From Planctomycetota bacterium (GTDB lineage Bacteria; Planctomycetota; UBA1135; GCA-002686595): a stretch of DNA of 64,000 nt. The notes beneath the pieces were generated by a model that was not told the origin of the DNA, made no database searches, and saw nothing but the letters and a program-made list of their open reading frames with translations. How positions within the stretch are numbered: the stretch's first letter is position 1; each line of letters begins with the position of its first letter. Location: the NCBI GenBank assembly GCA_020638875.1, contig JACKHS010000011.1, positions 1 through 64,000 on the forward strand, given 5' to 3'. Below, in pieces: positions 37,885 through 46,674 of this stretch. The position numbers and the translations under genes were made by a program.

Positions 37885-40800
37885 TCAGAAGGCGAGCGAC
37901 TGGAACATGAGGCTGTCGTCGCCCTCGGCGTAGATCGGCATGCCGGCCGGCTCGCGCACGCGCTCCACCGCGAAGTAGAGGCGGCCCTGGCCGCGCGGGA
38001 TCGACGTCGGGAGCGAGACGCGCAGCACGCCGCGTCCGGCGACGTTGGTGAGGATGCGCTGCGGCCCGAGGTCGACGTGCACCGAGTCGTCGTTCGAGGC
38101 GTAGTAGATCACCGCGCGCATGTCGTAGCCGACGGCCGGCACGCCGGCGTCGAGCTCCATCGAGAGGCGCACGGCGAGGTCGGCCTCGGGGCCGCCGTTG
38201 GCGTTCTCCACCAGGCTCAGGTTCAGGTCGGTGACGTGCGCCGGCGTGGGCTCGACGAAGCCGAGCGTGTTCACGCCGAAGTGCGGCGTGCTGACGTTGC
38301 CGGCCAGGTCGGTCAGCGAGATCTGCACGTCGTAGAAGGTGCTGGGCTCGAGCTCGTTGAGCACGATCGAGAAGTGCTGGCCGTGCTTGGGCTTGAGCGG
38401 CGCGCGCAGCACCGGCGGGCCGCCGTTGTACGAGAACAGCGCGCGCGACGGCTCGTCCGTGTGGAACTCGAACTTGATGGTGTTGGTGGTCACGTAGACG
38501 ACCTGCACGCCGCCGACGAGCGCGGGACCCGCCTGGTCGGGCGAGGTGTTGTCGTGCACCAGCGGGTTCATCTGCCAGTCGAGCTCGTAGCCGTCGAAGA
38601 AGCCGTCCAGGTCGGTATCGCCGTCCTCGGGGTTCGTGCCGGCGAGCAGCTCGTCCAGGTCGTAGAGGCCGTCGACGTCGCGGTCGAGCGCGAACGGCTC
38701 GCCGACGAAGGGCGGCACGCCGCGGAAGGTGACCGGGCGGCCGGCGGCGGCCTGCGCCATCAGGTCGGCGTCGCTGAGCGGCGCGAGCGTCGTCGACGCC
38801 GGGATCCACACCCCGCTCGCCGGGTCGTAGCGGCCCGACATGTAGACCGTGTGCCCCTGGAAGTCGATCGGTCCGAAGTGGAAGACGAGGTCGCAGGCGC
38901 CGTGCTGGGCCTGCAGCTCGAGCGGCTGGAGCACGTTCGCGACGAACGAGGCCTGGTTGGCGGCGGTCGCCGTGACCTGCGTCGCGGCGGCCGGCGCGTG
39001 ACCCGTGTCGAACGCCTCGAGGAAGGCCGTGATCTTCTCGATCTCCGACGCCGAGAGCGGCGGAGCCTGCGGGCCGCTGCTCGAGGACGGCGTCGTGTGC
39101 GCGCGGATCATCTCCTCGATGCTCGTGCGCACGCCGGTGTGGCCGAACGCGATGCCGGCCTCGGTGCGCACGCCGAACGGTCCGCCGACGACGTGACGCG
39201 GCGAGGACTTCTCACCGACCTCGCGCAGCGAGGGCACGACGCCCGAGGGCGCGAGACCCTCGGAGCGGTTGTCCGCGATCTCGCCGCGCGTGCCGAGCGG
39301 CAGCGTGTGGCAGTCGTTGCAGGTCATGCCTTGCACGACGGGGCGCAGCTGGAACAGGCTCAGGCCCTCCTGCTCCTGCGGCGTCAGCGTCCGGTTGGCG
39401 AGCTCGCGCGGGTTCGGCCCGATCGCGAGCGTCTCCATGTACTGCGTGATGTAGCGGAACTTCACGCCGAGGTCCTGCGGCTGCCCGTTCTCGACGCGCT
39501 CCATCAGCGCGGTGAAGGTGCCGTTGAAGTCGAGCAAGGACTTCTTCTCGCCGCGCCAGTGGTAGGGGCCGACCTCCTTCAGGCGCCGGGTGCTCTGCGT
39601 CACGAGCGGGCCCTTGTTGTCGATGGGGAACGCCATCTGGTAGGGCTGCACGCCCTCGGCGTCGAGGTACCCGCCCAGGTCCCACGCGATGCCGTCGACG
39701 TGGCCGTCGACGTGGCACGTCATGCAGGAGCTCGTGTTCGAGAGCGAGTTCTGCGTCCGGTTGAAGTGCACGCGGCCCTGGTTGATGTCCCCGGGCAGCG
39801 GGTCCCAGCCGAGCTCGCGCGACTGCGCGGCGGTCGTCTGGTAGACGAAGCCCGGCGACGTCGGGAGCTGCGCGAGCGGCACGCGCACCATGCCGTTCTC
39901 GCCCTTGTTGTGGACGTAGAGGAACTGGCCGTCGGGCGAGACGGCCAGGCTGCGCGGGCCGGAACCGTCGGGGTACCCCGCGTGCGGCGTCACGACGATG
40001 GAGCCCATCCAGGTCGCGCCGATGGCGTCGACGTGCAGCACGGCGACGCGGTCCGAGCCGTAGCCCGCGACGAAGGCGGTCTGGCCGTCGCTCGTGAAGG
40101 CGACGTCGGTCGGGGTCGAGGCGCGCTGTTCGAGCGGGATCAGCGCGTCGAGGTCGAGGATCGACACCGCCGCGGCGTTGTCGCCCTGACCGAGCAGCGC
40201 CGTGTCCACGATCGCGATGCGGTTGCGCGTCACCTGGCCGGCGACGAAGGCCTTCTCGCCGCGGAAGTCCGCGTTCAGCGCGTCGGTGTGGGGGATCCAC
40301 AGCTCGGTGCTCTGCGGGCGCGAACGCAAGTTGTAGAGCACCGTGCCGAGGCCGCGCACCGTGCGGTCCATCTGGAGCACGTCGGTCGAGGCCTGACCGG
40401 TCACGAGGATCGAGTACAGGTCACGGTCGGGCAGCGCGCGCACGCCCTGCGCGGGCTGCGGGAACTCGATCGTCACGGCGTCGTCGGTGCGGCCGCTCTG
40501 CGCGTTGCCGCGCGGGACGCTGCCGTTGCCGGAGAGCAGCGGCGTGACGTAGACGTGGTCGCCGAGCAGCGCGAGGCCGCGCGGGGCGCGACTGGGCACC
40601 TCGTGCGAGGCGACGACCGTGCGCGTGGCGGTGTCGATCACGTCGACGCGGCCCGCCGCGGAGCACGAGACGTAGGCGCGGTCGCCGGAGGCCGTGAAGA
40701 CGAGCATGTGCGGCTCGGCGCCGACCGGGATCGTCGCCACGAGCACGCCGCTGTTCGTGTCGAGCACGGAGACCGTCGAGGTCACGCGGTCGACGACCCA

Positions 40801-41127
40801 CAGCTCGTCCGCCGCGGGGTGGTGCGCGATCGACGCGGTGCCGGGGCCGACGGGGATCTCCGTCTGGACCTGGAAGGGCCCGTTCGCCAGGCGCAGGACG
40901 CGCGCGCCGGGCTGGTTGAACGTGTAGACCCGGCCCGTCGAGGGGGCGAACGCGAAGGCGTTCATCGTGCCCACCTCGTAGTTCATCCAGTACCCCTTGA
41001 AGTCGTCGAGGGGTGCGGTCTGCGCGCTCGCGAGCGGGGCGGTCACCGCCGCGGCCAGGGCGGTGGGGACCACGAGGGCGAGGCCGGTCAGCAGGCGCGA
41101 GAGAGCGTTGGACTTGGCTGCGTTCAT
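37885..41127 (-). CDS. Secreted YncE-type propeller / di-heme cytochrome c / TSP3-repeat fusion
   Basis: A 1080-residue exported protein. The start at 41127 gives a clean signal peptide ending ASAQTAP. Residues of about 55-430 are YncE-like propeller blades ('GPFQVQTEIPVGPGTASIAHHPAADELWVVDRVTSTVSVLDTNSGVLVATIPVG'). Two c-type heme sites follow, CMTCH (about residue 467) and CNDCH (about 600), in a region resembling di-heme peroxidase/MauG-type cytochromes. Then come Asp-rich thrombospondin type 3-like calcium repeats ('DRDVDGLYDLDELLAGTNPEDGDTDLDGFFDG', about 812-850) and a fibronectin-III-like end. It probably handles electrons in the periplasm or at the surface. Partner and substrate are unknown. 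Confidence 0.88.
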   Translation of the reverse strand: MNAAKSNALSRLLTGLALVVPTALAAAVTAPLASAQTAPLDDFKGYWMNYEVGTMNAFAFAPSTGRVYTFNQPGARVLRLANGPFQVQTEIPVGPGTASIAHHPAADELWVVDRVTSTVSVLDTNSGVLVATIPVGAEPHMLVFTASGDRAYVSCSAAGRVDVIDTATRTVVASHEVPSRAPRGLALLGDHVYVTPLLSGNGSVPRGNAQSGRTDDAVTIEFPQPAQGVRALPDRDLYSILVTGQASTDVLQMDRTVRGLGTVLYNLRSRPQSTELWIPHTDALNADFRGEKAFVAGQVTRNRIAIVDTALLGQGDNAAAVSILDLDALIPLEQRASTPTDVAFTSDGQTAFVAGYGSDRVAVLHVDAIGATWMGSIVVTPHAGYPDGSGPRSLAVSPDGQFLYVHNKGENGMVRVPLAQLPTSPGFVYQTTAAQSRELGWDPLPGDINQGRVHFNRTQNSLSNTSSCMTCHVDGHVDGIAWDLGGYLDAEGVQPYQMAFPIDNKGPLVTQSTRRLKEVGPYHWRGEKKSLLDFNGTFTALMERVENGQPQDLGVKFRYITQYMETLAIGPNPRELANRTLTPQEQEGLSLFQLRPVVQGMTCNDCHTLPLGTRGEIADNRSEGLAPSGVVPSLREVGEKSSPRHVVGGPFGVRTEAGIAFGHTGVRTSIEEMIRAHTTPSSSSGPQAPPLSASEIEKITAFLEAFDTGHAPAAATQVTATAANQASFVANVLQPLELQAQHGACDLVFHFGPIDFQGHTVYMSGRYDPASGVWIPASTTLAPLSDADLMAQAAAGRPVTFRGVPPFVGEPFALDRDVDGLYDLDELLAGTNPEDGDTDLDGFFDGYELDWQMNPLVHDNTSPDQAGPALVGGVQVVYVTTNTIKFEFHTDEPSRALFSYNGGPPVLRAPLKPKHGQHFSIVLNELEPSTFYDVQISLTDLAGNVSTPHFGVNTLGFVEPTPAHVTDLNLSLVENANGGPEADLAVRLSMELDAGVPAVGYDMRAVIYYASNDDSVHVDLGPQRILTNVAGRGVLRVSLPTSIPRGQGRLYFAVERVREPAGMPIYAEGDDSLMFQSLAF

Positions 41128-41378
41128 AAGGGATCGCGGCGGGGTGCGCGCGAGCGGACGCCGCAGGGCGGCGGCTGCATCGAGGAGCGGGTCGGAACCT
41201 ACGACGGTTCCCGGGCCGGTCGCGTGCCCGGCCTTCGGCCAAGAATACGTGAAGATGCGCAGCTTCGCCTCGGGGGAATCTCCCGGGAGCAGGGCTTTTC
41301 GGGCCTGGGGGGGCCTCGGGGGCCGCCTCGCGAGGACGGGGCGCGAGCGGGGCGGAGCGGCCCGCGGGCCGCCGCGGC

Positions 41379-41708
41379 TCAGCGGAAGCCGGCGCGGCGG
41401 GGACCGGCGGCGCGCGCGTCGCCGCGGGGGGCGGCGGCACCGGCCGGGCGCGCGCCCAGGCGGCGGCGACCGCGCAGGCGCTCCTCGGCGTCGGGCCAGG
41501 GCTCGTGCACCAGCGGGTCCTCGCGGCCCTGGCGCTCGCGCTCGAGGACCTGGAGCTCCTTCTGCGTCGGAGGGCGCCCGAACAGGCCGCCCTCGTCCTC
41601 CATCGACTCGTTGAGTTCCTGCCAGACGGCCTTCAGGAAGGGCCACCAGAACGGAGCGCTGGCGAGCACGAGGAAGCCCTTGAGGAAGAAGGCCTGCAGG
41701 TCGGACAT
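41379..41708 (-). CDS. Small hypothetical protein with N-terminal membrane helix
   Basis: A 109-residue protein that I do not recognise. Residues 5-28 are hydrophobic with aromatic residues ('AFFLKGFLVLASAPFWWPFLKAV') and probably sit in the membrane. A charged middle ('ELNESMEDEGGLFGRPPTQKELQVLERERQG') and an Arg/Ala-rich tail follow. The first 75 residues look like real coding sequence; the tail could be unstructured. It may form a small operon with nothing else, as the neighbour at 41808-42008 is 99 bases upstream on the same strand. Confidence 0.6.
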   Translation of the reverse strand: MSDLQAFFLKGFLVLASAPFWWPFLKAVWQELNESMEDEGGLFGRPPTQKELQVLERERQGREDPLVHEPWPDAEERLRGRRRLGARPAGAAAPRGDARAAGPRRAGFR

Positions 41709-41807
41709 GGCGGGGGGCCCGGGACGGGGCCGGGGGCAGGGGCTCCTATCGTCCCCGCGACCCTGCGGGTGAAGGGCCCGAGGGCGAAGACGGGGCGCGG
41801 CCCCGGG

Positions 41808-42008
41808 TCAGGCCTGCGCGGGCCGCTCGCCGCCCTTGGCGCGCCACGGACGGCGCTCGCCGCAGCGCACGCAGCGCTCGAAGAAGCGCGGCTCGCCCTC
41901 GACGGTGGCGTGCAGCTCGACCTGGTCCTTGTCGGTGTTCCAGCGGATCTTGGGCGACTCGACGTCGTGGATCCAGGTGTGCCCGTAGAGGCGGCAGAAG
42001 ATGCTCAT
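41808..42008 (-). CDS. Small zinc-ribbon-like protein
   Basis: A 66-residue protein, MSIFCRLYGHTWIHDVESPK…, with Cys5, His10 and a CxxC pair (Cys46, Cys49 in ERCVRCGERR). The spacing suggests a small zinc-binding fold like those found in phage and housekeeping small proteins. Function unknown. A TAGAAC word upstream (about 42041, minus strand) could be a -10 element. Confidence 0.68.
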   Translation of the reverse strand: MSIFCRLYGHTWIHDVESPKIRWNTDKDQVELHATVEGEPRFFERCVRCGERRPWRAKGGERPAQA

Positions 42009-42217
42009 GGTGGCTCGGGGAGCGGGGGGGGAAGCCCCGGGTTCTACGGCCCGCGACGAGCTCTCGCAAGCCGGTAGTGCCGCTCCTCGCGCGCGCAGGG
42101 CGCGCGGCCGCGTCCGAAGGCGTCTCGCAGGCGGGAGGGCGGCGGCGCGCTCCCTCAGGGCCGCCCGCGTTTCGGACGAAGGGGACGCCGAACGCCCGCC
42201 CCGATCGCCCCCCGCAC

Positions 42218-43036
42218 ATGAAGATCCAGCTCTGCGCCCCGACCCTCACCCGCGTCCCGTACACCGCCTGCCCGCTCTGCTCCGGCACCGCCTGGATCGA
42301 GCTGCGGCGCGACGACTGCACGAGTCACCCGCTCTACCAGCCCGACCTGCCGGCCACGATCGGTTGGCTCGGCTGCGAGACCTGCGGTCACGTCTTCACC
42401 GAAGGCTGGTTCGACGACGAGGCCTCCGCGCGGCTGATGGAGCGCGCGAACCCGTTGCAGCTCGCCTCGGCCGCGGCCGAGGAGCACCGCATCACCGCCG
42501 CGCGCCTCGTGCAGCGCGTGAGCGTCGTGCGCGGCGCGCTCGGCGGTCGTTGGCTGGACGTCGGCTTCGGCAACGGCGCCCTGCTGACCACTGCGGAGGA
42601 GTTCGGCTACGAGGCCGTCGGTCTGGACCTGCGCGGCGAGGGCGCGGCCGAGCTGCAAGCGCTCGGGTACGACGCGCGGCTCGGCTCGCTCGCCGACCTC
42701 GACGCGAGCGAGCGCTTCGACGTGATCTCGTTCGCCGACGTGCTCGAGCACACGCCCTTCCCGGCGGAGACGCTGACCGCCGCGGCGGCGCACCTCGCGC
42801 CCGGCGGGCTGCTCTTCGTCTCGATGCCGAACGTGGACTCCTATCCCTGGAAGGTCCTCGATCGCAAGGGCGCCAACCCGTACTGGACCGAGATCGAGCA
42901 CTACCACAACTTCAGCCGCGAGCACCTGTACTGGCTGCTGCGGCGCACCGGCTTCGAGCCCTGCGACTACGCCGTGAGCGAGCGCTACCGCGCCGGCATG
43001 GAAGTGATCGCGGTGCGGCTCGGCGACGAGTCCTGA
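42218..43036 (+). CDS. Class I SAM-dependent methyltransferase with N-terminal zinc motif
   Basis: A 272-residue protein; ATG 42218 is chosen over the longer frame because coding character starts there. The N-terminus has CPLC…CETC (residues 18-21 and 53-56 or so), a zinc-ribbon typical of the methyltransferase type that modifies sugars or methylates tailoring intermediates. The methyltransferase core follows: 'RWLDVGFGNGALLTTAEEFGYEAVGLDL' (SAM-binding motif I), 'FDVISFADVLEHTPFPAETLTAAAAHLAPGGLLFVSMPN', and 'HYHNFSREHLYWLLRRTGFEP'. Its 3' end overlaps the convergent ligase gene by about 52 bases. Substrate unknown. Confidence 0.85.
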   Translation: MKIQLCAPTLTRVPYTACPLCSGTAWIELRRDDCTSHPLYQPDLPATIGWLGCETCGHVFTEGWFDDEASARLMERANPLQLASAAAEEHRITAARLVQRVSVVRGALGGRWLDVGFGNGALLTTAEEFGYEAVGLDLRGEGAAELQALGYDARLGSLADLDASERFDVISFADVLEHTPFPAETLTAAAAHLAPGGLLFVSMPNVDSYPWKVLDRKGANPYWTEIEHYHNFSREHLYWLLRRTGFEPCDYAVSERYRAGMEVIAVRLGDES

Positions 43037-45426
43037 GCGTCGGCGCCGCGACCCGCGCGGCGCAGACCGACCTCCACGATGCGCTCGAGCACCTCGGGCG
43101 GCGTCAAGCCGAAGGTCGAGGCCGCCTGCGAGTACAGCACGGTGGCCTCGGTCAGCGCGCACAGCGTGTTGGGCTCGAGCAGCAGCACGCGATCGCGGTG
43201 CCGGTCGTAGAACAGGTCGAGGCGCGCGTAGCCCTCGATGCCGAGCGCGCGGGCGAGCGCTTCGACGCGCGTGCGGATCGTGCGCACCAGCACCGGGCCG
43301 AGGAACGCGTCGAGCTCGAGGTTGGTGCCCACGCCCTGCTGGAACTTCTCCTCGAGCGAGAGCTCGCCGGCGACCGCGACGGTCAGGCTCGGCACGGCCG
43401 CGACGAGCGCGCCGCTCGCCGGGTCCTCGAGCACCGCGCAGGTCAGCTCGACGTAGCGCGTGCCCTCGAACCACGGGCGCAGGTTGCGCGCGTTCAGGTC
43501 GCCGCGCGGCAACGGCGGCGCGGCCGGATCGACCAGCGCCTCCTCGAGCACCCAGCGGCGCGGCGCCGGGACGGGCAGCTTCAGCGGCCGCGAGCCCGCA
43601 CCGAGCGCCCCCGCGGGCAGCTCGCTCACGCCGCTCAGCACGGCGCGGACGAACCCTTCGAGCTCGCGACCGTCGCGCAGCAGCTTCACGCCCGTCGAGC
43701 AGCCGTCGGCGGCGGGCTTCATCACCAGCGCGTGCGCGCCGAGCGCCTCGCAGAGGACGCGATGGCGCAGCGCGAAGTCGCCCTCGCGCGTCCAGTCGAG
43801 CAGCTCGCCGAGATCGACCTCGCGCTGCGCCGGCACGCCGACGCCCGCGAGCTCTGCGCCCGCGGCGCGCCGTAGCGACGCGACCTTGTCGCTGCACAAG
43901 CAGGACGCCTCGGGGCCGCAGCCGTTGTAGGGCTTGCCGAGCACCTCGAGCGCGGCCTGCAGGCGCCCGTCCTCGCCGGGGCCGCCGTGCAAGCCGAGGA
44001 ACACGAAGTCCGCGTCCTGCACCGCGGCGGGCAGGTCGGTGGTCGGGCCGACGCGCAGGTGGCGCGTGCTGCGCGCCGTGTCGAAGCCGAGCTCCGCGCC
44101 GATCTCGCGCGCGAGCGCGGCGATGCGCGCCCGCGTCTCGGGGGCTTCGACGAGGGCGCGGATCTCCTCGACGTCGTGGTGCAGCGCGAGGAACAGGCCC
44201 ACCTCGGTGTAGCGCCCCGAGAGGTCCATCAGGAAGAAGTGCACCGCGTGGCCGCGAGACAGCAGCGAGAGGCCGGCGAACACGCCGCTCTGGCGCGAGA
44301 CCTGGCGCTCGCTGGTCGTGCCGCCGAAGAGCAGGTGCACGCGGCGGCCCGCGGCCTGCGACTCGGCCAGCCGCAGGCGCTCCGCGCTCCCGGCGCGGCG
44401 CAACGCGCGCTCGACGAGCAGCGTGATCAGGTCGCCGTGCGACAGGCCGCACATCGACGTCTGCAGGAAGCCGAAGCTCGAGAAGCCCATGCCGCTGATG
44501 CCGTTCACGTCGGTCACGAGCACGCGCCCGTCCGGCGTCAGGAATCCGTCGAGGCGCGCCATGTCGCGCAGGCCGAGCGCGTGCCACGCCGCGAGGGCCG
44601 CCGAGCGGACCGCGCCCACGGCCTCCGACGAGCGCAGCGGCGTGTGCAGCCGCGCGCCTTCGCCGTGCAGGTACTTGGCGCGCGTGTCGTACAGCGGCGC
44701 GCGCGTCTCGACCTCCGTCGGCGCCAGCGCGACCGGACCCTGCTCGCCCTCGAGCACGATCACCGAGAACTCGCCGCCCAGGACGCGCTCCTCGACCAGC
44801 GCCGTGTCGTCGTGCTCGAACGCGCGCGCCAGGGCCGCGCCGAGGTCGCTCGGGTCGCACAGCGTGACCCCCAGCGAGGAGCCGCCGCGCAGCGGCTTGA
44901 CCGCCAGGCCCGGCGCCTCGGCCGCGGCGAGGCCGCGCACGTGCAGCAGCACCTGCTCGGGCGCGGCTCGCCACGCCTCGCGGGTCACCGGCAGGTGGCG
45001 CGGCCCCTCGAGGCCGGCCTCCGCCAGGCGCGCGTAGCAGGCCGCCTTGTCCAGCGTCCGCTCCAGCGCCTCGGGGGTGCTGAACACGTAGCTGACGCCC
45101 ACCCGCTCGAGCCGCCGCTGGAGCTCGCCGTCCTCGCCGAAGGCCCCGTGCACGAGGGGGACGACCACGTCCTGGGCCGCCAGGAGGGCGTCCAGCCCGG
45201 CGTCGTCGAGGCGCCGCTCGGGGTCGAGCTGGCTCTCGAAGTCCTCGCAGGTGTTCGTGTGCCGGTACGCCGCCGGCAGGCGCCAGGCGCGCCGCTCGCG
45301 GTCGAAGAACAGCACCTCGAGCTCCACGTCCGCGCACCCGGACAGCCAGCTGACCCAGGGCTTGAGCGAGCCGGCGGAGATGTTCCGTTCGTCCGAGGGA
45401 CCACCGAAGGCGAGGCAGAGCTTCAT
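42985..45426 (-). CDS. Tandem D-alanine-D-alanine ligase (two Ddl modules in one protein)
   Basis: An 813-residue protein made of two consecutive Ddl units; a normal Ddl has about 300-350 residues. Module 1 (about 1-360): 'AFGGPSDERNISAGS', 'PLVHGAFGEDGELQRRLERVGVSYVFSTPEALERTLDK', ATP-grasp 'LAVKPLRGGSSLGVTL', 'LVEERVLGGEFSVIVLEG', 'ARLDGFLTPDGRVLVTDVNGISGMGFSS'. Module 2 (about 361-813): 'LFGGTTSERQVSRQSG', 'LGLHGGPGEDGRLQAALEVLGKPYNGCGPEASCLCSDK', 'LVMKPAADGCSTGV', 'ARLDLFYDRHRDRVLLLEPNTLCALTEAT'. Ddl joins two D-Ala for peptidoglycan. Module 1 keeps N and GM of the NTxPGMT loop but has Asp for Glu; module 2 keeps Glu and Asn but has CAL for PGM. The two sites may therefore have different substrates. 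Start at ATG 45426. Confidence 0.85.
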   Translation of the reverse strand: MKLCLAFGGPSDERNISAGSLKPWVSWLSGCADVELEVLFFDRERRAWRLPAAYRHTNTCEDFESQLDPERRLDDAGLDALLAAQDVVVPLVHGAFGEDGELQRRLERVGVSYVFSTPEALERTLDKAACYARLAEAGLEGPRHLPVTREAWRAAPEQVLLHVRGLAAAEAPGLAVKPLRGGSSLGVTLCDPSDLGAALARAFEHDDTALVEERVLGGEFSVIVLEGEQGPVALAPTEVETRAPLYDTRAKYLHGEGARLHTPLRSSEAVGAVRSAALAAWHALGLRDMARLDGFLTPDGRVLVTDVNGISGMGFSSFGFLQTSMCGLSHGDLITLLVERALRRAGSAERLRLAESQAAGRRVHLLFGGTTSERQVSRQSGVFAGLSLLSRGHAVHFFLMDLSGRYTEVGLFLALHHDVEEIRALVEAPETRARIAALAREIGAELGFDTARSTRHLRVGPTTDLPAAVQDADFVFLGLHGGPGEDGRLQAALEVLGKPYNGCGPEASCLCSDKVASLRRAAGAELAGVGVPAQREVDLGELLDWTREGDFALRHRVLCEALGAHALVMKPAADGCSTGVKLLRDGRELEGFVRAVLSGVSELPAGALGAGSRPLKLPVPAPRRWVLEEALVDPAAPPLPRGDLNARNLRPWFEGTRYVELTCAVLEDPASGALVAAVPSLTVAVAGELSLEEKFQQGVGTNLELDAFLGPVLVRTIRTRVEALARALGIEGYARLDLFYDRHRDRVLLLEPNTLCALTEATVLYSQAASTFGLTPPEVLERIVEVGLRRAGRGADAQDSSPSRTAITSMPAR

Positions 45427-45437
45427 CGCGGGGGCCA

Positions 45438-45446
45438 GTCCTAGCA
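45438..45446 (-). promoter_or_regulatory. Possible extended -10 element before the ligase gene
   Basis: On the minus strand TGCTAGGAC resembles an extended -10 only about 12 bases upstream of the ATG at 45426, so the leader would be very short. No clear -35. Confidence 0.25.
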
Positions 45447-45675
45447 TTTCCGCGGCCCGGTCGGAATCGCCGGCCGAGCCTTGCCGGGGCCCGTTCGGGG
45501 CCGCTGGGGGGCCCCGAAGCGAGGGGCCGGGGGCCCGCGCGCCGGCCTCCCCGGGAGCGGACGCCCGGAACGGAGCCACGCCGGGCCAAAGCTGGGTCCG
45601 GAGCCCGGGATCCGCATGACCTGGCGAGCCCGAGCGACCGATGTACGACGAGTCCCAGGCCAGGTACCTCAGATC

Positions 45676-46545
45676 ATGCCCGTCTACCAGCCGATCGATC
45701 TCGACGAACTCATCCAGCACGCGAACTCCCTGGAGCCGCTGCCGGCCAGTGCCACCCAGCTCGCCTCGATCCTGTCCCAGGACGAGTGGGACCTGGACGA
45801 CGTGATCCCCGTGGTGAGCCTCGACCAGGGCCTCACCGGCAAGCTGCTCTCGGTGGCCAACTCGGTCGCCAGCGGTGCGCAGGATCCCGTCGTGACGGTG
45901 GAACAGGCCGTGGTGCGCCTCGGCGCCGGTCAGGTGCTCGCCCTGGCCATCGGCACCGGCCTGCGCGCCCGCACGAACGTGGCCCTGCCCGAGTACGGCC
46001 TCGACGAGGGCGAGCTCTGGGACCACTCGGTGGCCTCCGCCATCGTGGCCGAGGGCCTGCGCGGCTACACGCAGCGGCGCATCCCGCTGGAGGCGGCGAC
46101 GGCCGCGCTGCTGCACGACATCGGCAAGCTCGTGCTCGCGCGCTACCTCGACACGAACCTGCAGCACTACATCAAGCTCGCCCGCGAGTCCGGCGGCCTC
46201 TCCGAGCAGCGCGCCGAGATCGAGATCCTCGGGGTGAACCACGCGGAGCTGGGCGGCCTGATCGCGCAGCACTGGAACCTGCCCTCCAAGATCGTCGAGG
46301 GTGTGACCTACCACCACACGCCGCAGGACGCCTACTTCGACCACCAGGAGTCGTTGATCGCCCACGCGGTGCACCTCTCGAACACCGTCGCGCACTTCGT
46401 CACCGACGAGGAGGCGCCGCTGCCCGAGAACTCCGCCGGCCTGGCCGCCTCGAAGATCCGGCTGGGCCTGGCCCGCAAGGACTTCGAGCGCATGTGCTAC
46501 GACATGCGCGAGCGCTTCATCGACGTCGCGTCGATGTACGGTTGA
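45676..46545 (+). CDS. HDOD-domain protein with intact HD motif
   Basis: A 289-residue HDOD protein; ATG 45676 (MPVYQPIDLDELIQHANSLEPLPASATQLASILSQ) is the natural start. It keeps HD in 'ALLHDIGKLVLARYL' and has 'HAELGGLIAQHWNLPSKIVEGVTYHHTPQDA', so weak phosphohydrolase activity is conceivable, although HDOD proteins usually work by binding partners. It shares about half its layout with the degenerate HDOD at 33731-34582. It is divergent from the tandem ligase gene and convergent with a diguanylate cyclase gene, which fits a c-di-GMP signalling neighbourhood. Confidence 0.9.
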   Translation: MPVYQPIDLDELIQHANSLEPLPASATQLASILSQDEWDLDDVIPVVSLDQGLTGKLLSVANSVASGAQDPVVTVEQAVVRLGAGQVLALAIGTGLRARTNVALPEYGLDEGELWDHSVASAIVAEGLRGYTQRRIPLEAATAALLHDIGKLVLARYLDTNLQHYIKLARESGGLSEQRAEIEILGVNHAELGGLIAQHWNLPSKIVEGVTYHHTPQDAYFDHQESLIAHAVHLSNTVAHFVTDEEAPLPENSAGLAASKIRLGLARKDFERMCYDMRERFIDVASMYG

Positions 46546-46568
46546 TCCGCGCGGCGACCGCCTACCGA

Positions 46569-46603
46569 CGCGCCCGCGTCGCCTGTCCGGCGGCGCGGGC
46601 GCG
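46569..46603. terminator. 10-bp hairpin between convergent genes
   Basis: CGCGCCCGCG (46569-46578) pairs with CGCGGGCGCG (46594-46603) over a 15-base loop, between the HDOD gene (+) and the FHA-GGDEF gene (-). Confidence 0.5.
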
Positions 46604-46674
46604 CGGCGTTCGCGGAGTTCGCGGGGGGGGGCGTGGGGGAGCGAGCGCGGTCGATCGCGCCGTCGCCGCGGGCC

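Noticed and set aside
38077..41772. Long plus-strand frame opposite the propeller-cytochrome gene
   Set aside because: Composition is Val/Arg/Ala-rich without domain signals; the minus-strand gene has signal peptide, heme sites and repeats.
45481..45675. Upstream extension of the HDOD gene (in-frame to 45481)
   Set aside because: Gly/Arg/Pro-rich without conserved character; ATG 45676 starts the recognisable domain.
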